DNA from: Chinchilla lanigera
Taxonomy: Eukaryota > Chordata > Mammalia > Rodentia > Chinchillidae
Length of the DNA stretch: 64,000 bases
Assembly: GCF_000276665.1 (NCBI RefSeq)
Contig: NW_004955416.1
Coordinates: forward strand, 6,784,796-6,848,795
Direction of reading: 5' to 3'
The notes under the pieces were generated by a model. The model was not told the origin of the DNA and did no database searches. It was given only the letters and a program-made list of their open reading frames with translations. Positions 44,656-55,689 of this stretch are shown here, piece by piece. Numbering within the stretch: the stretch's first letter is position 1; each line of letters opens with the position of its first letter. A program made the translations under genes and the position numbers.

Positions 44656-46077
44656 GAAGAAAAATCTTAGAACTGTGCACCTTTTTCCAAAGCCTAGCCA
44701 CAGTGATAAATAACAATACCATCCTTAGTGACTCTCCAAAAGGTGATTTACCCTCAGGAATTATGCCAGGCTTTCACCAGCAACTCCTCATGTGGATGAT
44801 TTGCTGATGAGAACAGTCCTATAGCCTGTCCACCAGACCAACCCTGCTCCTAATAGGTGAATTGGCATTCATTTTTTATATAGACTGGCCCATCTGGACT
44901 GGCTCATGTAGAGTCACAAATACACAAGTTTTTCCATTTCCTCCATATTTTTCTATCCTTTTTGCCAGATATTATAAATGCATTAGAACAGTAAGTAGTT
45001 TGTACATGTTGCATGATTTGTAGTTTGTTCTTTACAAATGTCCTTTGACACATGCTGGTGTCAAAGGACTCATTTCTTACATTCTTGCAGAATTCATCAT
45101 TGTCATTCCATCCTTTATTACTTTTACATCCTTAAGAACCAATAAGAATTGGAGTCATTAGATGCCTTCTATCATCACTTTCATGGACATCACATGAGGT
45201 TAATAATGTTTACAAAACCCATTAAAATTAAGTCTCTCACCAACTGTCAGAAAACAGGAGCCACTACACAATTAATACTGTACTACCATCGGTTGTTGGC
45301 AAGCAGAATCGACTCATTTAGTGTGGCTTTGTTCTACCTATCAAAGCTAGTAGTTTTTAAACCCCTAAAGATAAAACCATTATCCCATTTTTTAAAGCCT
45401 GATACAGGTAAAAGCAACCATTTCTGGAAACATCTTAGATTGCTACCACAATACAACAAATGTTGATGTCTATTGTTTCTTTAACTATGAAGGCATTAAT
45501 AATTTGGTAAGATTTGTTTTCCCAAAATATTTATCTCTGAAAAATCATGCTAGATGAAAAAATATTTCATATTACTCTAGAAATGACATTTTAAAGCATT
45601 CCTAGAAAAATGCCTATGTTCTCACTCACAAGCAAAGTTGACTCGTTCATAAATAGAGCTTTTTAAAGCAACATATTTATAGACAGTAAAGAATATTAGG
45701 AAGACCACTAGATGGAGAAAACCAGATTCTCATTCAATCTGCCACTCATTAGTTCTATAGGCTTGGTCAAAACATACTCACGTTCTTCATATGGAATTAT
45801 AATGCCAATCCTCTTTACCTATGGGTCTATTGAAAAAAAATCAAGAGAACATGTGAAAATATTTGAAAACTATTAAATATGATGAAAGTTTTAAATGGTC
45901 TCATCTTGCTTAACTCAGATGTTTCTCACAAATACACATACACTCATCATCAAATATCATCAACTAATTTATCTGGTGCATATTTTTTGGCAGATTTCTA
46001 CATCTGTTATATATTCCTCCCAAAATCTGAACTTTTTATTTCTCAAATTATTACCTTTTTCTTCTGCTTTTTTTAAA
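44656..46077. other. no recognisable feature
   Basis: About 1.4 kb of AT-rich DNA. Small frames without motifs; nothing supportable. Confidence 0.4.
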
Positions 46078-46198
46078 AAATGAGGTCTTCCTATGTTGCC
46101 CAGGCTGGTCTCAAACTCATGGGGTCAAGGAATCTTTATGCCTGAGCTTCCTAAGTATTAGAACTATAGGCACATGTCACCATGCCCTGCTTGCTTTC
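46078..46198 (-). repeat. B1-type SINE, minus strand
   Basis: 'tgaggtcttcctatgttgcc', 'caggctggtctcaaactcat', 'gcctgagcttcctaagtatt', 'ataggcacatgtcaccatgc'. Older than most B1 units here. Confidence 0.75.
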
Positions 46199-46845
46199 TT
46201 TTTAAGCATTTTGTTAAAATTTAAAAAGAGTATTAGGCAGTGGAATAAAAATAAGTGCTCTGATTTCATACACCAATGATTCCTTTCATGACCCTACTAA
46301 CATGCATTTAAAATTGACATTAAGTGGAAAAATAAATAACAAACTTCATTAAAAGGGAATTCATAAATCCCTGAATTTAAAATGTTTCCCTTTAAAATTA
46401 AGAAATTCCATTACCAGCCCCCTCTGGCACAGAGGAAACTCAGGTCCAATAAAACTGGGTTTACACACACCCTCTCTCTCATCTTCTTGAATGCTGGATT
46501 CGTTTTCAAAATAGTATTCTATCGGTTGTCCCAGTTAGAAAGGTATGTTGTTAATGATGCTTATGTTTATACTTTAATTTTTATTGCTGTTATTATGGAA
46601 TGGCTTATTCAGTAGTTCATGAAAATCAGCACTTTCCTTAGCTTATTTTCTGCTGAGAAATTTTTGTAGCACTCAGGTAGATGACCTAAGGATAGGTAAT
46701 CTGCGATAGCTTTTGCCCCTCAACGTGGCCTCAGAAATCAGAGTAAAAGGGTTACTTCTCCAACTTACAAATAAAGACATCTTCTTCAGTGCTAGAGCTT
46801 GGCTTTTCTGTTAAATTTTTTTGTATTTTTCTTTATAATGTAATT

Positions 46846-46925
46846 GGGTCAGGGATATATCTCAGTGGCACAGCGCCTGCCTGGCAAGAACAAGGTCCTC
46901 AGTTCAATTCCTGGTACCAAACAAT
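46846..46925 (+). repeat. ID-type SINE
   Basis: 'gtcagggatatatctcagtg', 'agcgcctgcctggcaagaac', 'cagttcaattcctggtacc', then a CAATAATAA-type tail. Confidence 0.85.
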
Positions 46926-47439
46926 AATAATAATACAATTAAATGTCTCATAAGAAAACCCAGTAATTGAGTCAAGCAACTCTGAGGACACCTAATGGAA
47001 ATCTATATTGGTCCCAAGTGCTATTTATATTCCCTCTTGTTTTATTCTCTAGTTTATTGTCTCATTAGGCTTAGAGAGGTCTCTTTTATCAGTTACTGTT
47101 GCCAGGAAACATAAAAACAAGATAGTGAACAAAAGCTAGAAACACTACAGGGTTACTTGCTGCCCCCTCTCCATCCACACAGTTACACAGTTCAAGTGAA
47201 CATCCCTGTCTACACTCTTCTACAGTCATTCTCACCCAATTCACCCAAATCCAAATGTAAGCAAACAACAGATGCTCCACCAAATGTGAGCAAGAACTTT
47301 TCTAAATATTTCACAGCTTGTTATTAAACTAGGTTGCAGGTACATTAAGCCCAGGTTTCCTTGCTTCTACCTCTATGCCCTTTGTATTACACATGCATTT
47401 AAGTCCTAAGAGGGAGACTGCCACATTTTCTTTCACTAT
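46926..47439. other. no recognisable feature
   Basis: About 0.5 kb without a supported gene or repeat. Confidence 0.4.
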
Positions 47440-48005
47440 AAGTTGTTCTTTTTTCCAGCTTTACTGAAGTATAGTTAAAAATTATAATCATATATTTAAG
47501 GTATACAACATAATTTTTTGACATATTTTTATATTATGAAATGATTGCCATAGTCAAAGTAACTAATATACCCACCACCTCACATAGTTACCTTTGTGTA
47601 TACATGTGTGTATGTGTGTGTTTATTGAGAACATTTGTGATTTAGTCTCTTAGCAAATTGCAAGTATGCAACACAATATTATTAACTATAATCACCATAT
47701 TGTACATTGGATCTCCAGAACTTACTTATGGCACCAAATAGAAGTTTAGTACCCTTCAAGTAATACCTCCCTATTTTTCTCCCCACTCTGCCCCAGTCCC
47801 TGGCAACCACCTGCTAATCTCTACTTCTATAAATTCAATTTTTTTCAATTCCACATATAAGTAAGATCACACAGATTTTGTCTCTTTATGCCATGGATGC
47901 CTATCCATGTTCATCCTAGCCATGTTCATGCCTATCCATGTTCATCCATGTTGTCAGAGATAGGAATATTCTCTTTTTTATTAAGGCCAAAAATATTCCA
48001 TTATA
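47440..48005. repeat. old L1 3'UTR-type sequence
   Basis: 'ccagctttactgaagtatag', 'tttaaggtatacaacataat', 'gatttagtctcttagcaaat', 'ccctggcaaccacctgctaa' follow a known ancient mammalian L1M 3'-end pattern. A related fragment is at 55,690-55,960. Confidence 0.55.
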
Positions 48006-48169
48006 TATACGTGTGTGACATTGGAGACCACTACAAAGTGTCTCTGAGCAGGATTTAATATTAACCAGTTAGCTTTCCACATTTACTTGTGAGTTGTCCA
48101 AAGCTTAGAACCTTGTCTGGGGATGGGCAGTGGACTCATAGTAAGTAGACATCTGTGAGTCACACTGGT

Positions 48170-48640
48170 CACTGCTGAGGCCTGTATTGGCCTGTGAGGT
48201 TGTGACATCTCAAAGAACAAGATAAAGCCACAGCTGAGGACATCTGACTCCAACCCCCATTTACTACAAGGAGACTACAGCAGCAGGCTCCACACTCCTA
48301 CAATAAATACCAACCTAAAGATATGATAGTTCTCCTGATTGATGTAATTTACTGCTTGAGAAAATTATCCTAAGGTCCTGCTTAGATTCCCACATTTTGA
48401 TGAGTATCCCTCTCCTTTGTTTGTGAACCAAATAAATACAGACTGCCCAGAGAAGTTTTTGTCTAAACCCAGAGAATATCAAATGCTGTAAGAGAGTTAG
48501 ACCTCCTGCAGCCCTGAAATCATTTCAATTGCCTCATTTATTTAAGCCTTCACTGTCCACTTGTTTGGAAGACTGTGGGCCTAATCAGCCTGCAATAACT
48601 AAGGATTATTAACCCCATATGTGTACACATGTACATATGG
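48170..48640 (+). repeat. possible LTR 3' part, just upstream of ERV-B
   Basis: 'tgtttgtgaaccaaataaat' gives a poly(A) signal, followed by a U5-like stretch to about 48,600. It does not match the ERV-B LTR at 55,086-55,551, so it is either a different solo LTR or not an LTR. Confidence 0.3.
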
Positions 48641-49150
48641 TATTTTTTTTTATCCATTCTGCTTTTGCATTTGTCCAGAGATTGTCTCTGGGTTTGTTTG
48701 GATTTGGTTGGTTCTGGTGTCTAAACCTTTTCAAATTGATGGTCAGAGGTAATTTACGATTCCCAAGATTGTTTTGCTTTTTTTGTCTGCTCTGTGTTTT
48801 CCTCCCAAATGCGCCCATTATTTCAGGTCACCACAGCCTTGGGCTCTTGTTTGGACTGTTGGCTGAGTCGGGGAGGAAAGACCAGCTGAGATACACTGTT
48901 CTCTCTTTATTCTAAATTGAGCCATCATGGGCTCTGCAAACAGTAAGCCCACCATTCTGGTTTATGCATGATTAAGCATTCTGACAAATTTAAAGATGAT
49001 GTGTATTTGTGGATTCCCAGATTGAGTTCTGGTATTTAAGGAAAGGTCCCAAAAGCAGAAATTCTACTCAAATTCCCAGCTATGCTGAGACCAGATGGCT
49101 ACTATGTCAGAAGCCTGGGCCCATCAAACTGTCAGTCTGGAAAAAAAAAA
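48641..49150 (+). pseudogene. ERV-B leader and gag start
   Basis: Leader-like T/G-rich DNA leads to ATG at 48,927 opening MGSANSKP, with the Met-Gly expected for N-terminal myristoylation of a gammaretroviral matrix protein. A stop follows 14 codons in; family-like residues (SDKFKDDVYLWIP) appear in another frame just after. Assignment rests mainly on the Met-Gly start and on position before capsid and nucleocapsid. Confidence 0.45.
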
Positions 49151-49189
49151 TCAAAGTAAACAATAGAATCCAATTTTAAATCTTACCTA

Positions 49190-49385
49190 AGTCAGACAGC
49201 AGGGCTTAGTCGTTCTGCTGTCACAGTCTCGGCATCCTGGCATGCAGTTGTCCCCAGGTGGCCAGCTGAAATCAGCCAGGGTACCCCGCCACCCAAAGAG
49301 CGGCTGGCGAAGCCAGTAGGCACAGGGCTTCCTCAAACAAGGGTCTTTTCTCAAGAGGCCCCATCTCATACTCCGAGCCTCCAAA
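49190..49385 (-). repeat. inverted primer-binding-site-like and leader sequence
   Basis: Reading on the minus strand from the LTR end at 49,386: 'tttggaggctcggagtatga' is a degenerate proline-type primer site. The leader continues to a consensus splice donor, TTAGGTAAGAT, near 49,186-49,194. Confidence 0.5.
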
Positions 49386-49650
49386 TGATACAGTAAGCTA
49401 GTCCAATGAGACAGGCATTCACAAGAGACCGAAAAGGCAGGAACAAACAATGCTTTATTGGAGAGCCTACTTCCCAGTTTGTCCTGTATGTTCTGTTCTC
49501 GTTTTATGACTCTGTTCTCCTTTAAGTGGGTTGATAACTAACCAAGGGGACTGGGGTGAAGAGTAGGGTCAATGATAGCTCAAGTGAACTTAAGTGACTT
49601 CTCTTAATATGGAGTTAAAAAAAGAAAATGGAGTCTCTCTTTCCCTATCA
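49386..49650 (-). repeat. ERV-B-family LTR in inverted orientation
   Basis: On the minus strand it starts TGATAGGGAAAGAGAGACTC at 49,650, includes 'ctctccaataaagcattg' and 'ggtctcttgtgaatgcctgt', and ends TGTATCA at 49,386. The plus-strand LTR at 55,086-55,551 has the same ends and order but about 200 bp more in U3. TG...CA ends are clear. Confidence 0.88.
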
Positions 49651-49759
49651 ATTCTATAATTGGAGAACTCAAAATTCCCCTTTTCAGAGCAGACTTGGGC
49701 TTTGATTACTTTACTGGAATAGGTGTTTAAGACTCACTGCCCTACCTGGGATGATTATC

Positions 49760-50310
49760 AACAGATAACGTTAACTTTATTTTCTTCAGAGGGGCGGGAA
49801 AGGATTTTAAAGGCAGCTGAGAAACAAATGCAATTGGATACAGGAACAACTACATAGGACAAAGAAACCCCAACTTGGATTACAACTCTGAGAAGAGGCT
49901 AAACATTTAAAAAAATAAAAAATCATCAAGCTTTGAGAAAAGGGCATCATTCTGCAGCTCATCACCCCACTAACCTACATAAGGTGGCAGAAGTGTCAGC
50001 CTTTGATATCTGCCACAAGCTGCAGAAATTGGAACGTATTGTGGGGATGAACTTGTCCCTGCTAGTAGACTGCCCAAGAATTGTTTCACAACAGAGAGGA
50101 TGCAGAATGGAGATTTCAGCAGGAAAAGAGGAAGATAATGTTGGCAGCTTACAAGAAGGAGGCCCAGTCAAGAGCTAGGAAAAGAGACAAACAGGGAGGA
50201 GGTCGTCATACTCCCCTAGATCCAGACCAGTGTGGCCTCAAGGAAAAGGGACATTACACAGGAATGTCCAAAACTGCTAGAAAAGAGAGAAAAAGAAAGT
50301 GTTTGTGATG
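49760..50310 (+). pseudogene. ERV-B gag capsid end and nucleocapsid remnant
   Basis: 49,770-49,840 resembles the end of capsid. 50,210-50,250 encodes LDPDQCGLKEKGHY, the nucleocapsid zinc knuckle in which the second cysteine and the last are lost, followed by a basic tail (KTARKERKRK). A stop ends the frame at 50,309. In an intact virus this part binds and packages RNA. Confidence 0.7.
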
Positions 50311-50364
50311 GAATCAGAGGAAGTTTCAGGTTGATGGGACCATAGGTTTCTGTCTCTCAGCCCC

Positions 50365-50491
50365 AGGGAACCCATGCTAAAGACCAATGTAGGGGGAAAA
50401 CCTGTTAGACTTTTAATAGACACTGGCACAGATGTATTGGAAGTTAGTCAGCCAATAGCCCCAGTTCTAGGTCAAAAGAAATTATTATGAT
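50365..50491 (+). pseudogene. ERV-B protease remnant
   Basis: 50,380-50,440 encodes VGGKPVRLLIDTGTD, with the catalytic Asp-Thr-Gly triad motif preserved. The frame stops at 50,489 after roughly 40 residues, against about 120 in a full protease. Confidence 0.8.
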
Positions 50492-51719
50492 TCACTTTGG
50501 CCAAAATATATTTGACTGCACTCTGTTTTATAAGCGAATTGTCATGTGTGTTTTTTGTCTCTCTGCCCAATCTGTAAACAGCTGTTTTATTTGAGCTCAA
50601 CAAATTTTTCTACTTTTTGTATTTTTTTTGTAATTTTGAAGCAATTGTCTGAAATTTAATTTGGCTTGTAGATAAACATCATCTAAATTAAAGATATGCT
50701 TCCACCAAAAGTTGCCAGCTAGTCAAAATGATGTCAAAATTGGTTTTATAAATGTAATGTTTATTGTTGTTTATGTATTATGACTTAAGAGTTTTCATTG
50801 TTCAAATTTAATGTATTAAGTATTGTGATTATGTTTTCATGGATTATCAAAAAATTGTTAAGAAAATTAAACAAGAATCTCTTAGGATAGAGATTGTTAA
50901 ATAGGACTCCAGTTGATGGATTAAAAAAGCAGCTGCCTAGAATAACATTAACTAGTTTTTGTTCATTAATAAGGAGCCCAAATAATCTCCATAGTCTTAT
51001 AGAAGTCACCCCACTAAATATCATTCAAAATATATTGCTGTGTTATATTTACATTGGTCATTGTCAAAAGGTTAAGTTTTCAAAAATAAGACAATAAGGT
51101 TTTTGATTGAAAGATAGTCTTGGTACAAAACTAAATTAAGAAACAAAATAATGACAATTTGTTATTGCTAATATTATAGTGTATTGAATGTATTCATGCC
51201 TTCGAAATGTACAGTATTCTAAAATGCAAAACTAGGATTGTTTATAATGACAGACATTTTCTTTCAGATTCAGACATCTGCCTTTTTCTTGTGTTCCTAA
51301 TATTTGTGATGAGAGGTTCATGTCAAGTAAACATTAGGTCATCAGTCAAATGATAACTGTTTTAACAACAAAACACTTATGTGATGTGTATGCTATGTAT
51401 GTCATTTGGGATGCTAACATATTAAACAGCCCAGACAATGTTACAATTTTCTTCAGTGACATAAGGACAACAAATTAGATAAGAGCTTCTTATGTATTAG
51501 GTAGAGATAATTGGCCAAAATACCGGTCTATTCCAAGATGGAGATTTATATGTGTTACCAAAATGTCATCATTACTGTTATGTTACAATACAATGTTTAA
51601 ATTTTCTCTGTAAAACTATAATTGCTGTCTGTTAATGTTCTAACATTCTGATTCATCTACTAGAACATTCATGCTTGGTAAGAAATAACAGTTCTCTGGC
51701 TATACTTTATATTTCAAGG
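50492..51719 (+). other. 1.2-kb AT-rich non-coding block between ERV-B protease and reverse transcriptase
   Basis: No open frame and no retroviral motif. At 50,711-50,830 it aligns with 37,741-37,860 of ERV-A. No target duplication or known repeat can be recognised at the edges. Confidence 0.6.
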
Positions 51720-52050
51720 CTCTTCTGGATTTTCAGCAACTGAGGTTTGGAGACCAAAAATTAAAAAGATAGATGAGCTAAAGGGATAATCAATATGGCC
51801 CTAGCCCCCTGAAAAAAAAGTCAGTCTCCTTAGCATACTCCTTTTTTTTCCAGTTCACAAGCCTGGGACAAATGGGTATCACCCAGTCCAGGACCTGCTG
51901 GCAATAAATGCCCTGGTTGTAATCCTTCACCCTACTGTACTCAAGCCCTATACCTTGTTTAGCCAACTCCCACCTACTCGGACTTGGTATACTGTGTTGG
52001 ATTTAGGTAGAGATAATACAGATTTTTTTTTCTGTATTCCTTTGTGAGAA
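51720..52050 (+). pseudogene. ERV-B reverse transcriptase N-terminal remnant
   Basis: 51,855-52,045 encodes [20 protein letters not shown], then [20 protein letters not shown] and YTVLDL, ending FFCIP. These are conserved finger/palm blocks of a gammaretroviral reverse transcriptase, including the LD.kdaFFc region around the first catalytic Asp, here altered. The rest of the polymerase (YVDD block) is missing. Confidence 0.85.
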
Positions 52051-52249
52051 GTAAGGACTGTGATTGTAATGGATTGATAACTGACGGTTGGCTTGTGATC
52101 CCCAAGTGAAATGAATAAGCATGGTGCTGAGTGTTGAAGGCCCACCTGGGGATTGTTGCCATTGGCATAAATGGCAGAATTGGAGAAGGATAATGCATTA
52201 ATTACTAAAACGTTTGTAATCCACCTACTTGTTCTAGTCACATTCTTGC
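52051..52249. other. unassigned insert in ERV-B pol
   Basis: It replaces reverse transcriptase sequence. A minus-strand frame covers 51,948-52,241 (97 codons), but part of it overlaps real RT sequence on the other strand and no domain is recognised. Confidence 0.3.
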
Positions 52250-52415
52250 TTCTGGCTCAGTAAAAGGTGATTATGATTAGTGATCAGCACTGCAGTCCAA
52301 GAGGCTGTAAGCCCCCTGATCCCAGACCTTTGTCTCTCTTGTTTTTCTTGTCTCTCTTACTTTATCTGTTCATCTGTAGGCATCTCATTCTTGGGACCCA
52401 CTCACTACATATAAA
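52250..52415 (+). repeat. LTR R/U5 fragment, same family as 22,020-22,190
   Basis: 'cactgcagtccaagaggctg', 'taagccccctgatcccag', T-rich stretch, 'cattcttgggacccactc'. It lies inside pol, between reverse transcriptase and RNase H. Confidence 0.65.
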
Positions 52416-52512
52416 GAACTACGCCTTTGCCTGTTGCATCCCAAGAGCTGTTCACTTTTGAATGAGAGGATCCAGAAGGGGGAATGAAAATGTACTTTAC
52501 TAAGGGGACCTG

Positions 52513-53040
52513 ATGACCCTCAACCCTGCCTCCCTTTTACCGACATCACTGGAGCCACCTGAGCACAACTATGTGAAAACAATTGAGGCAGTCTACTCAG
52601 CCAGACTGGACCTACAGGACATGCCCCTCCAGAGCCCTGACCTGACCCTGTTTTTGGATGGCAATAACGTGGTAATCAATGGGATTTGGAAGGCAGGATC
52701 AACAGTTGTCACCCTTGAGCAGACTGTCCAGTGCGATGCTTTGCCTCCTGGAATATCAATACAAAAGGCTAAACTGATTGCTCTTACTTGGGCCTTGGAG
52801 AAAAAAAGACAAACAAATGAATATTTATACTGACTCCCATTATGCCTTCACCACTTTAAAACTCTCAGGAGATATTAAACTTGTTACAAGCTGTTTTGTT
52901 GCCCACTAAGGTAGCTGTGATCCATTGTCTGGGCCATTAGAAAGACAATTCTCTAGAGGCCCAAGGAAGCCAAGCAGCATATCTAGAAGCCAAACAAACT
53001 GCTTTTAGAGACTCACACCCCATATCCTGAGTTCTAATGG
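52513..53040 (+). pseudogene. ERV-B RNase H remnant
   Basis: The frame at 52,513-52,833 reads through a connection domain to LTLFLDGNNVVINGIWKAG and ALPPGISIQKAKLIALTWAL. First catalytic Asp is present (LDG); the catalytic Glu position is Lys (QKAKLIAL). A frameshift near 52,815 leads to IYTDSHYAFTTL, which keeps the TDS Asp, and later to VIHCLGH with a stop. Role: degrades RNA in RNA-DNA hybrids. Confidence 0.88.
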
Positions 53041-53114
53041 CTCCACTCCTCAAACCACCCAAGTATTCAGGAGCAGAACTGAAGTGTACCGTAACAGAGG
53101 GTGCTACAGAACAA

Positions 53115-53207
53115 AACGGGGGCCAGGGAGATAGCTCAGTGGCACAGCACCTGCCTGGCAAGCATAAGGTCCTGAGTTCAATTCCCAGTATCACACACAC
53201 ACACACA
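53115..53207 (+). repeat. ID-type SINE between ERV-B RNase H and integrase
   Basis: 'gggccagggagatagctcag', 'cacctgcctggcaagcataa', 'gagttcaattcccagtatc' and a CA-rich tail. Integrase coding sequence resumes immediately after. Confidence 0.88.
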
Positions 53208-54095
53208 AAATGATGACAAGTTTTGCCGGGAGTAAAGGTGTTCCTTCCTGAGGCTGTAGGACATTTTGTGGTCCAGGAACTCCATAACCATACTCACTTG
53301 GGAAAGATGGCCATGGCAGAGCTGCTTGACCATCACTTCTATATCTCCAGACTTTGGACCTTATGTGCTTCTGTGGCAAACAGGTGCACAGCTTGTGCTC
53401 ACAACAATTCCGTTTCTCACCCACAGCAACAGCCCAGAGTCTGGCGACAAGAGACAACGCCCTTTGAGGATGCCGAGGTGGAGTTTACTGAAATTAAACC
53501 TGCTAGTAAAAATAAAAAGTATTTGCTGGTTCTCATCTGTACCTACTTGAGCTGGGTAGTGGCCATTCCAACAAGGACTGAGACATCCAGAAAGGTGATA
53601 AAAGCCCCAATGGAGTTAATCATTCCCAGTATGGGCTCCCCATGATGGTAGGTTCAGATAATGGGCCTGCTTTCACAGGTCTAGTGGTTCAGAGTCTTTC
53701 CACAGCCTTAGGGCTGAAATGGAAACTGCACACCACCTACTGACCATAGAGTTCTGACCAGGTAGACAGACAGAATTGGACTTTGAAGTCTACCCTAGCC
53801 AAGCTGTGCCAAGAAACTGTGGCAAACTGGGTGACTGTGCTTCCAATGGCCTTGCTGAGGTCCTGATGCACCCTGTATTGGGATGCGCTCACTCCCTTTG
53901 AGATCATATTTGGGAGGCCTCCCCAACTTTTGCTCATCTTAGAAGGACTTCAGGGCATAGGGACTCTGGACTTGTACCAACAAATGAAAGCCCTACAAAA
54001 GACTTTAAAGGATCTCCAGCAGGTTGTGCTCCATGGATTCATCATTCTCGAGCCAAGAAGTGGATACCGGAACTCCCCGAGGGATCAACTCTGCC
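53208..54095 (+). pseudogene. ERV-B integrase remnant
   Basis: The frame 53,223-53,645 contains the zinc-binding domain (ELHNHTHLG with two His, later RCTACA with two Cys) and the start of the catalytic core, VEFTEIKP, where the first catalytic Asp is Glu. After a stop, 53,650-53,680 gives VGSDNGPAF with the second catalytic Asp; the third acidic block near 53,760 (QVDRQ) has Asp for Glu. About 53,880-53,930 encodes TPFEIIFGRPP. It would join viral DNA to host DNA if intact; it is not. Confidence 0.9.
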
Positions 54096-54660
54096 AGCCC
54101 CACTGCTGGCTCCTGAGACAGCTCCTTTCTCTCCCATTCCAGAACATCATGTGCCGTATCACTCTCCAAGACTGCAACAAAAATCAGCTGCAACCTGACC
54201 CAGTGATGACCTGCCTGACTGTCCTGGCCCCAGTACTCCTGCTACGGACGACCCTGATGAGAGCAAAGCCACAGACAAAAACTCTTGATGGACTGGGGGA
54301 GCACCTTTGTAACTACACTGTTGTGCACCTCCAAGTGGATTCTATTCACCTTTGGTGAGCTGAGCTGGCCTCCCTGCATCTCCTGTGTGACCAGCAGGAT
54401 GTTATAGTCATAATCCCCATATGTAAGTGTTGGAACCCCCACTGGTGGAGAGACAAAGCCAATCCTGAGACTCACCCTTTCCCCACATGTGAGGTTCAGA
54501 GAAAGGCAATTAGAGGGGATAATTATGAAATAGAGTTGGTAAAGTAAAGACTGTATATGTGTTCAAAAATAACAGGAGGAAGATATGGAAGGAGTTCAGA
54601 ATGTGGTCAGGCAGTTACATGACCAGGTTAATTCCTTGGCAGAAGTAGTGTTACTGAGTA
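54096..54660 (+). pseudogene. ERV-B residual env surface-subunit region
   Basis: The integrase C-terminus fades into a region with scattered Cys and Trp residues (for example ICKCWNPHWWRDKANPE near 54,420) in changing frames. Envelope surface sequence is expected here but little is recognisable. Confidence 0.35.
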
Positions 54661-54990
54661 GGATTCAATTTACTCTTCATGGAACAAGGGGGGCTATGTG
54701 CCATCCTGAAAGAAGAATGCTGTTTTTATGTAAACAACTCTGGGGTCATCATAAAAACACTTGACAGGTTAGATAGAGAAGCAAAGGAGAGGAGAAAGAC
54801 ATATTATAGCCACCAAGGATGGTATGAGGGACTATTCAACTGGAGCCTGGGATTAACATCCCTTATTGTTGGGATCACAGGGCTTCTAGTGATTATTGTG
54901 GTAGTCCTTACTTTCTGGCCATGCATAATTAATAGAGTTAAAAATAAGATCCAAAGCAATGTAAACCAAGCATAAATGATGGTTCTAAAG
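54661..54990 (+). pseudogene. ERV-B env transmembrane subunit remnant
   Basis: The frame 54,679-54,975 contains CAILKEECC, the CX6CC motif of gammaretrovirus-type transmembrane subunits, followed by a helical stretch and a clear membrane anchor (SLIVGITGLLVIIVVVLTF) with a short basic cytoplasmic tail. A frameshift around 54,680 separates it from the upstream heptad region. No continuous envelope frame exists. Confidence 0.88.
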
Positions 54991-55077
54991 GAGAGCACCA
55001 ATTATTGAGTGGAAACCAGACCCACAATGTATGAAGAAGGACTATATATGTCCTGAGAAAGGAAAATATGTCCTTCA

Positions 55078-55085
55078 TGGGGGAA
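55078..55085 (+). promoter_or_regulatory. ERV-B polypurine tract
   Basis: The purines GGGGGAA directly precede the LTR start TGATAGGG, the expected site of plus-strand primer formation. Confidence 0.6.
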
Positions 55086-55551
55086 TGATAGGGCAAGAGA
55101 GACTCCATTTTCATTTTGTAATTCCATTTCAAGAGCAGTAAGCTGAAGTTCACTTAAACTGTAGTTAAACCCTCTCCTCTTGGTTAGTCATAAACCAGAA
55201 CAGAGTTATAAAATGGGAACAGAACAAACAGGGCAAATTGGGAAGCAGGCTAAATGTTAAGCCACAACAGTCTTCTGGAATCTGGTTGACTGACAGCTTC
55301 TGGGAAAGGTAAACCTTATGATAATTATGTGACAGTCTTGTAAAATTCCCAAAAATGAGGTAATAATTACTATGGAAACCTAAAAGTGAACTTAAACCAA
55401 AGGTGAGACACAGATTAGGGCAGACATCTTCTCTGGCTCCTAGCCAGAGATGGTCCGTCAGCCAACTCTCCAATAAAGCTTTGTTCGTTCTTGCCTTTTT
55501 GGTCTCTTGTGAGTGCCTATCTCGTTGGACTCGCTTGCAGTATCAGTCTCA
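55086..55551 (+). repeat. ERV-B 3' LTR
   Basis: Begins TGATAGGGCAAGAGAGACTC, has 'ctctccaataaagctttg' as poly(A) signal and 'ggtctcttgtgagtgcctat' in the R/U5 part, and ends CAGTCTCA. About 466 bp. It matches the inverted LTR at 49,386-49,650 at both ends. Confidence 0.88.
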
Positions 55552-55689
55552 TTCTCTGATGCTGGACAAACATGGTCCCATAAGCCACACATGCTTGACT
55601 AGGACAGGTCCGTAACCCTTACTTGATTTTTGATGACTATGAAACACCAAAAATAACTACCCCAAAGACCTGCTGAAATCTTGAGGCCA

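Noticed and set aside
48170..48640. 5' LTR of ERV-B
   Set aside because: The position fits, but the sequence does not match the ERV-B LTR at 55,086-55,551.
51948..52241. 97-codon minus-strand frame within ERV-B pol
   Set aside because: It overlaps reverse transcriptase coding sequence on the plus strand and shows no domain; the part beyond RT is noted as unassigned.
53128..53200. tRNA gene candidates in ID SINEs
   Set aside because: A and B boxes are present, but the sequences carry SINE tails and do not fold as complete cloverleafs; they are repeats, not tRNA genes.
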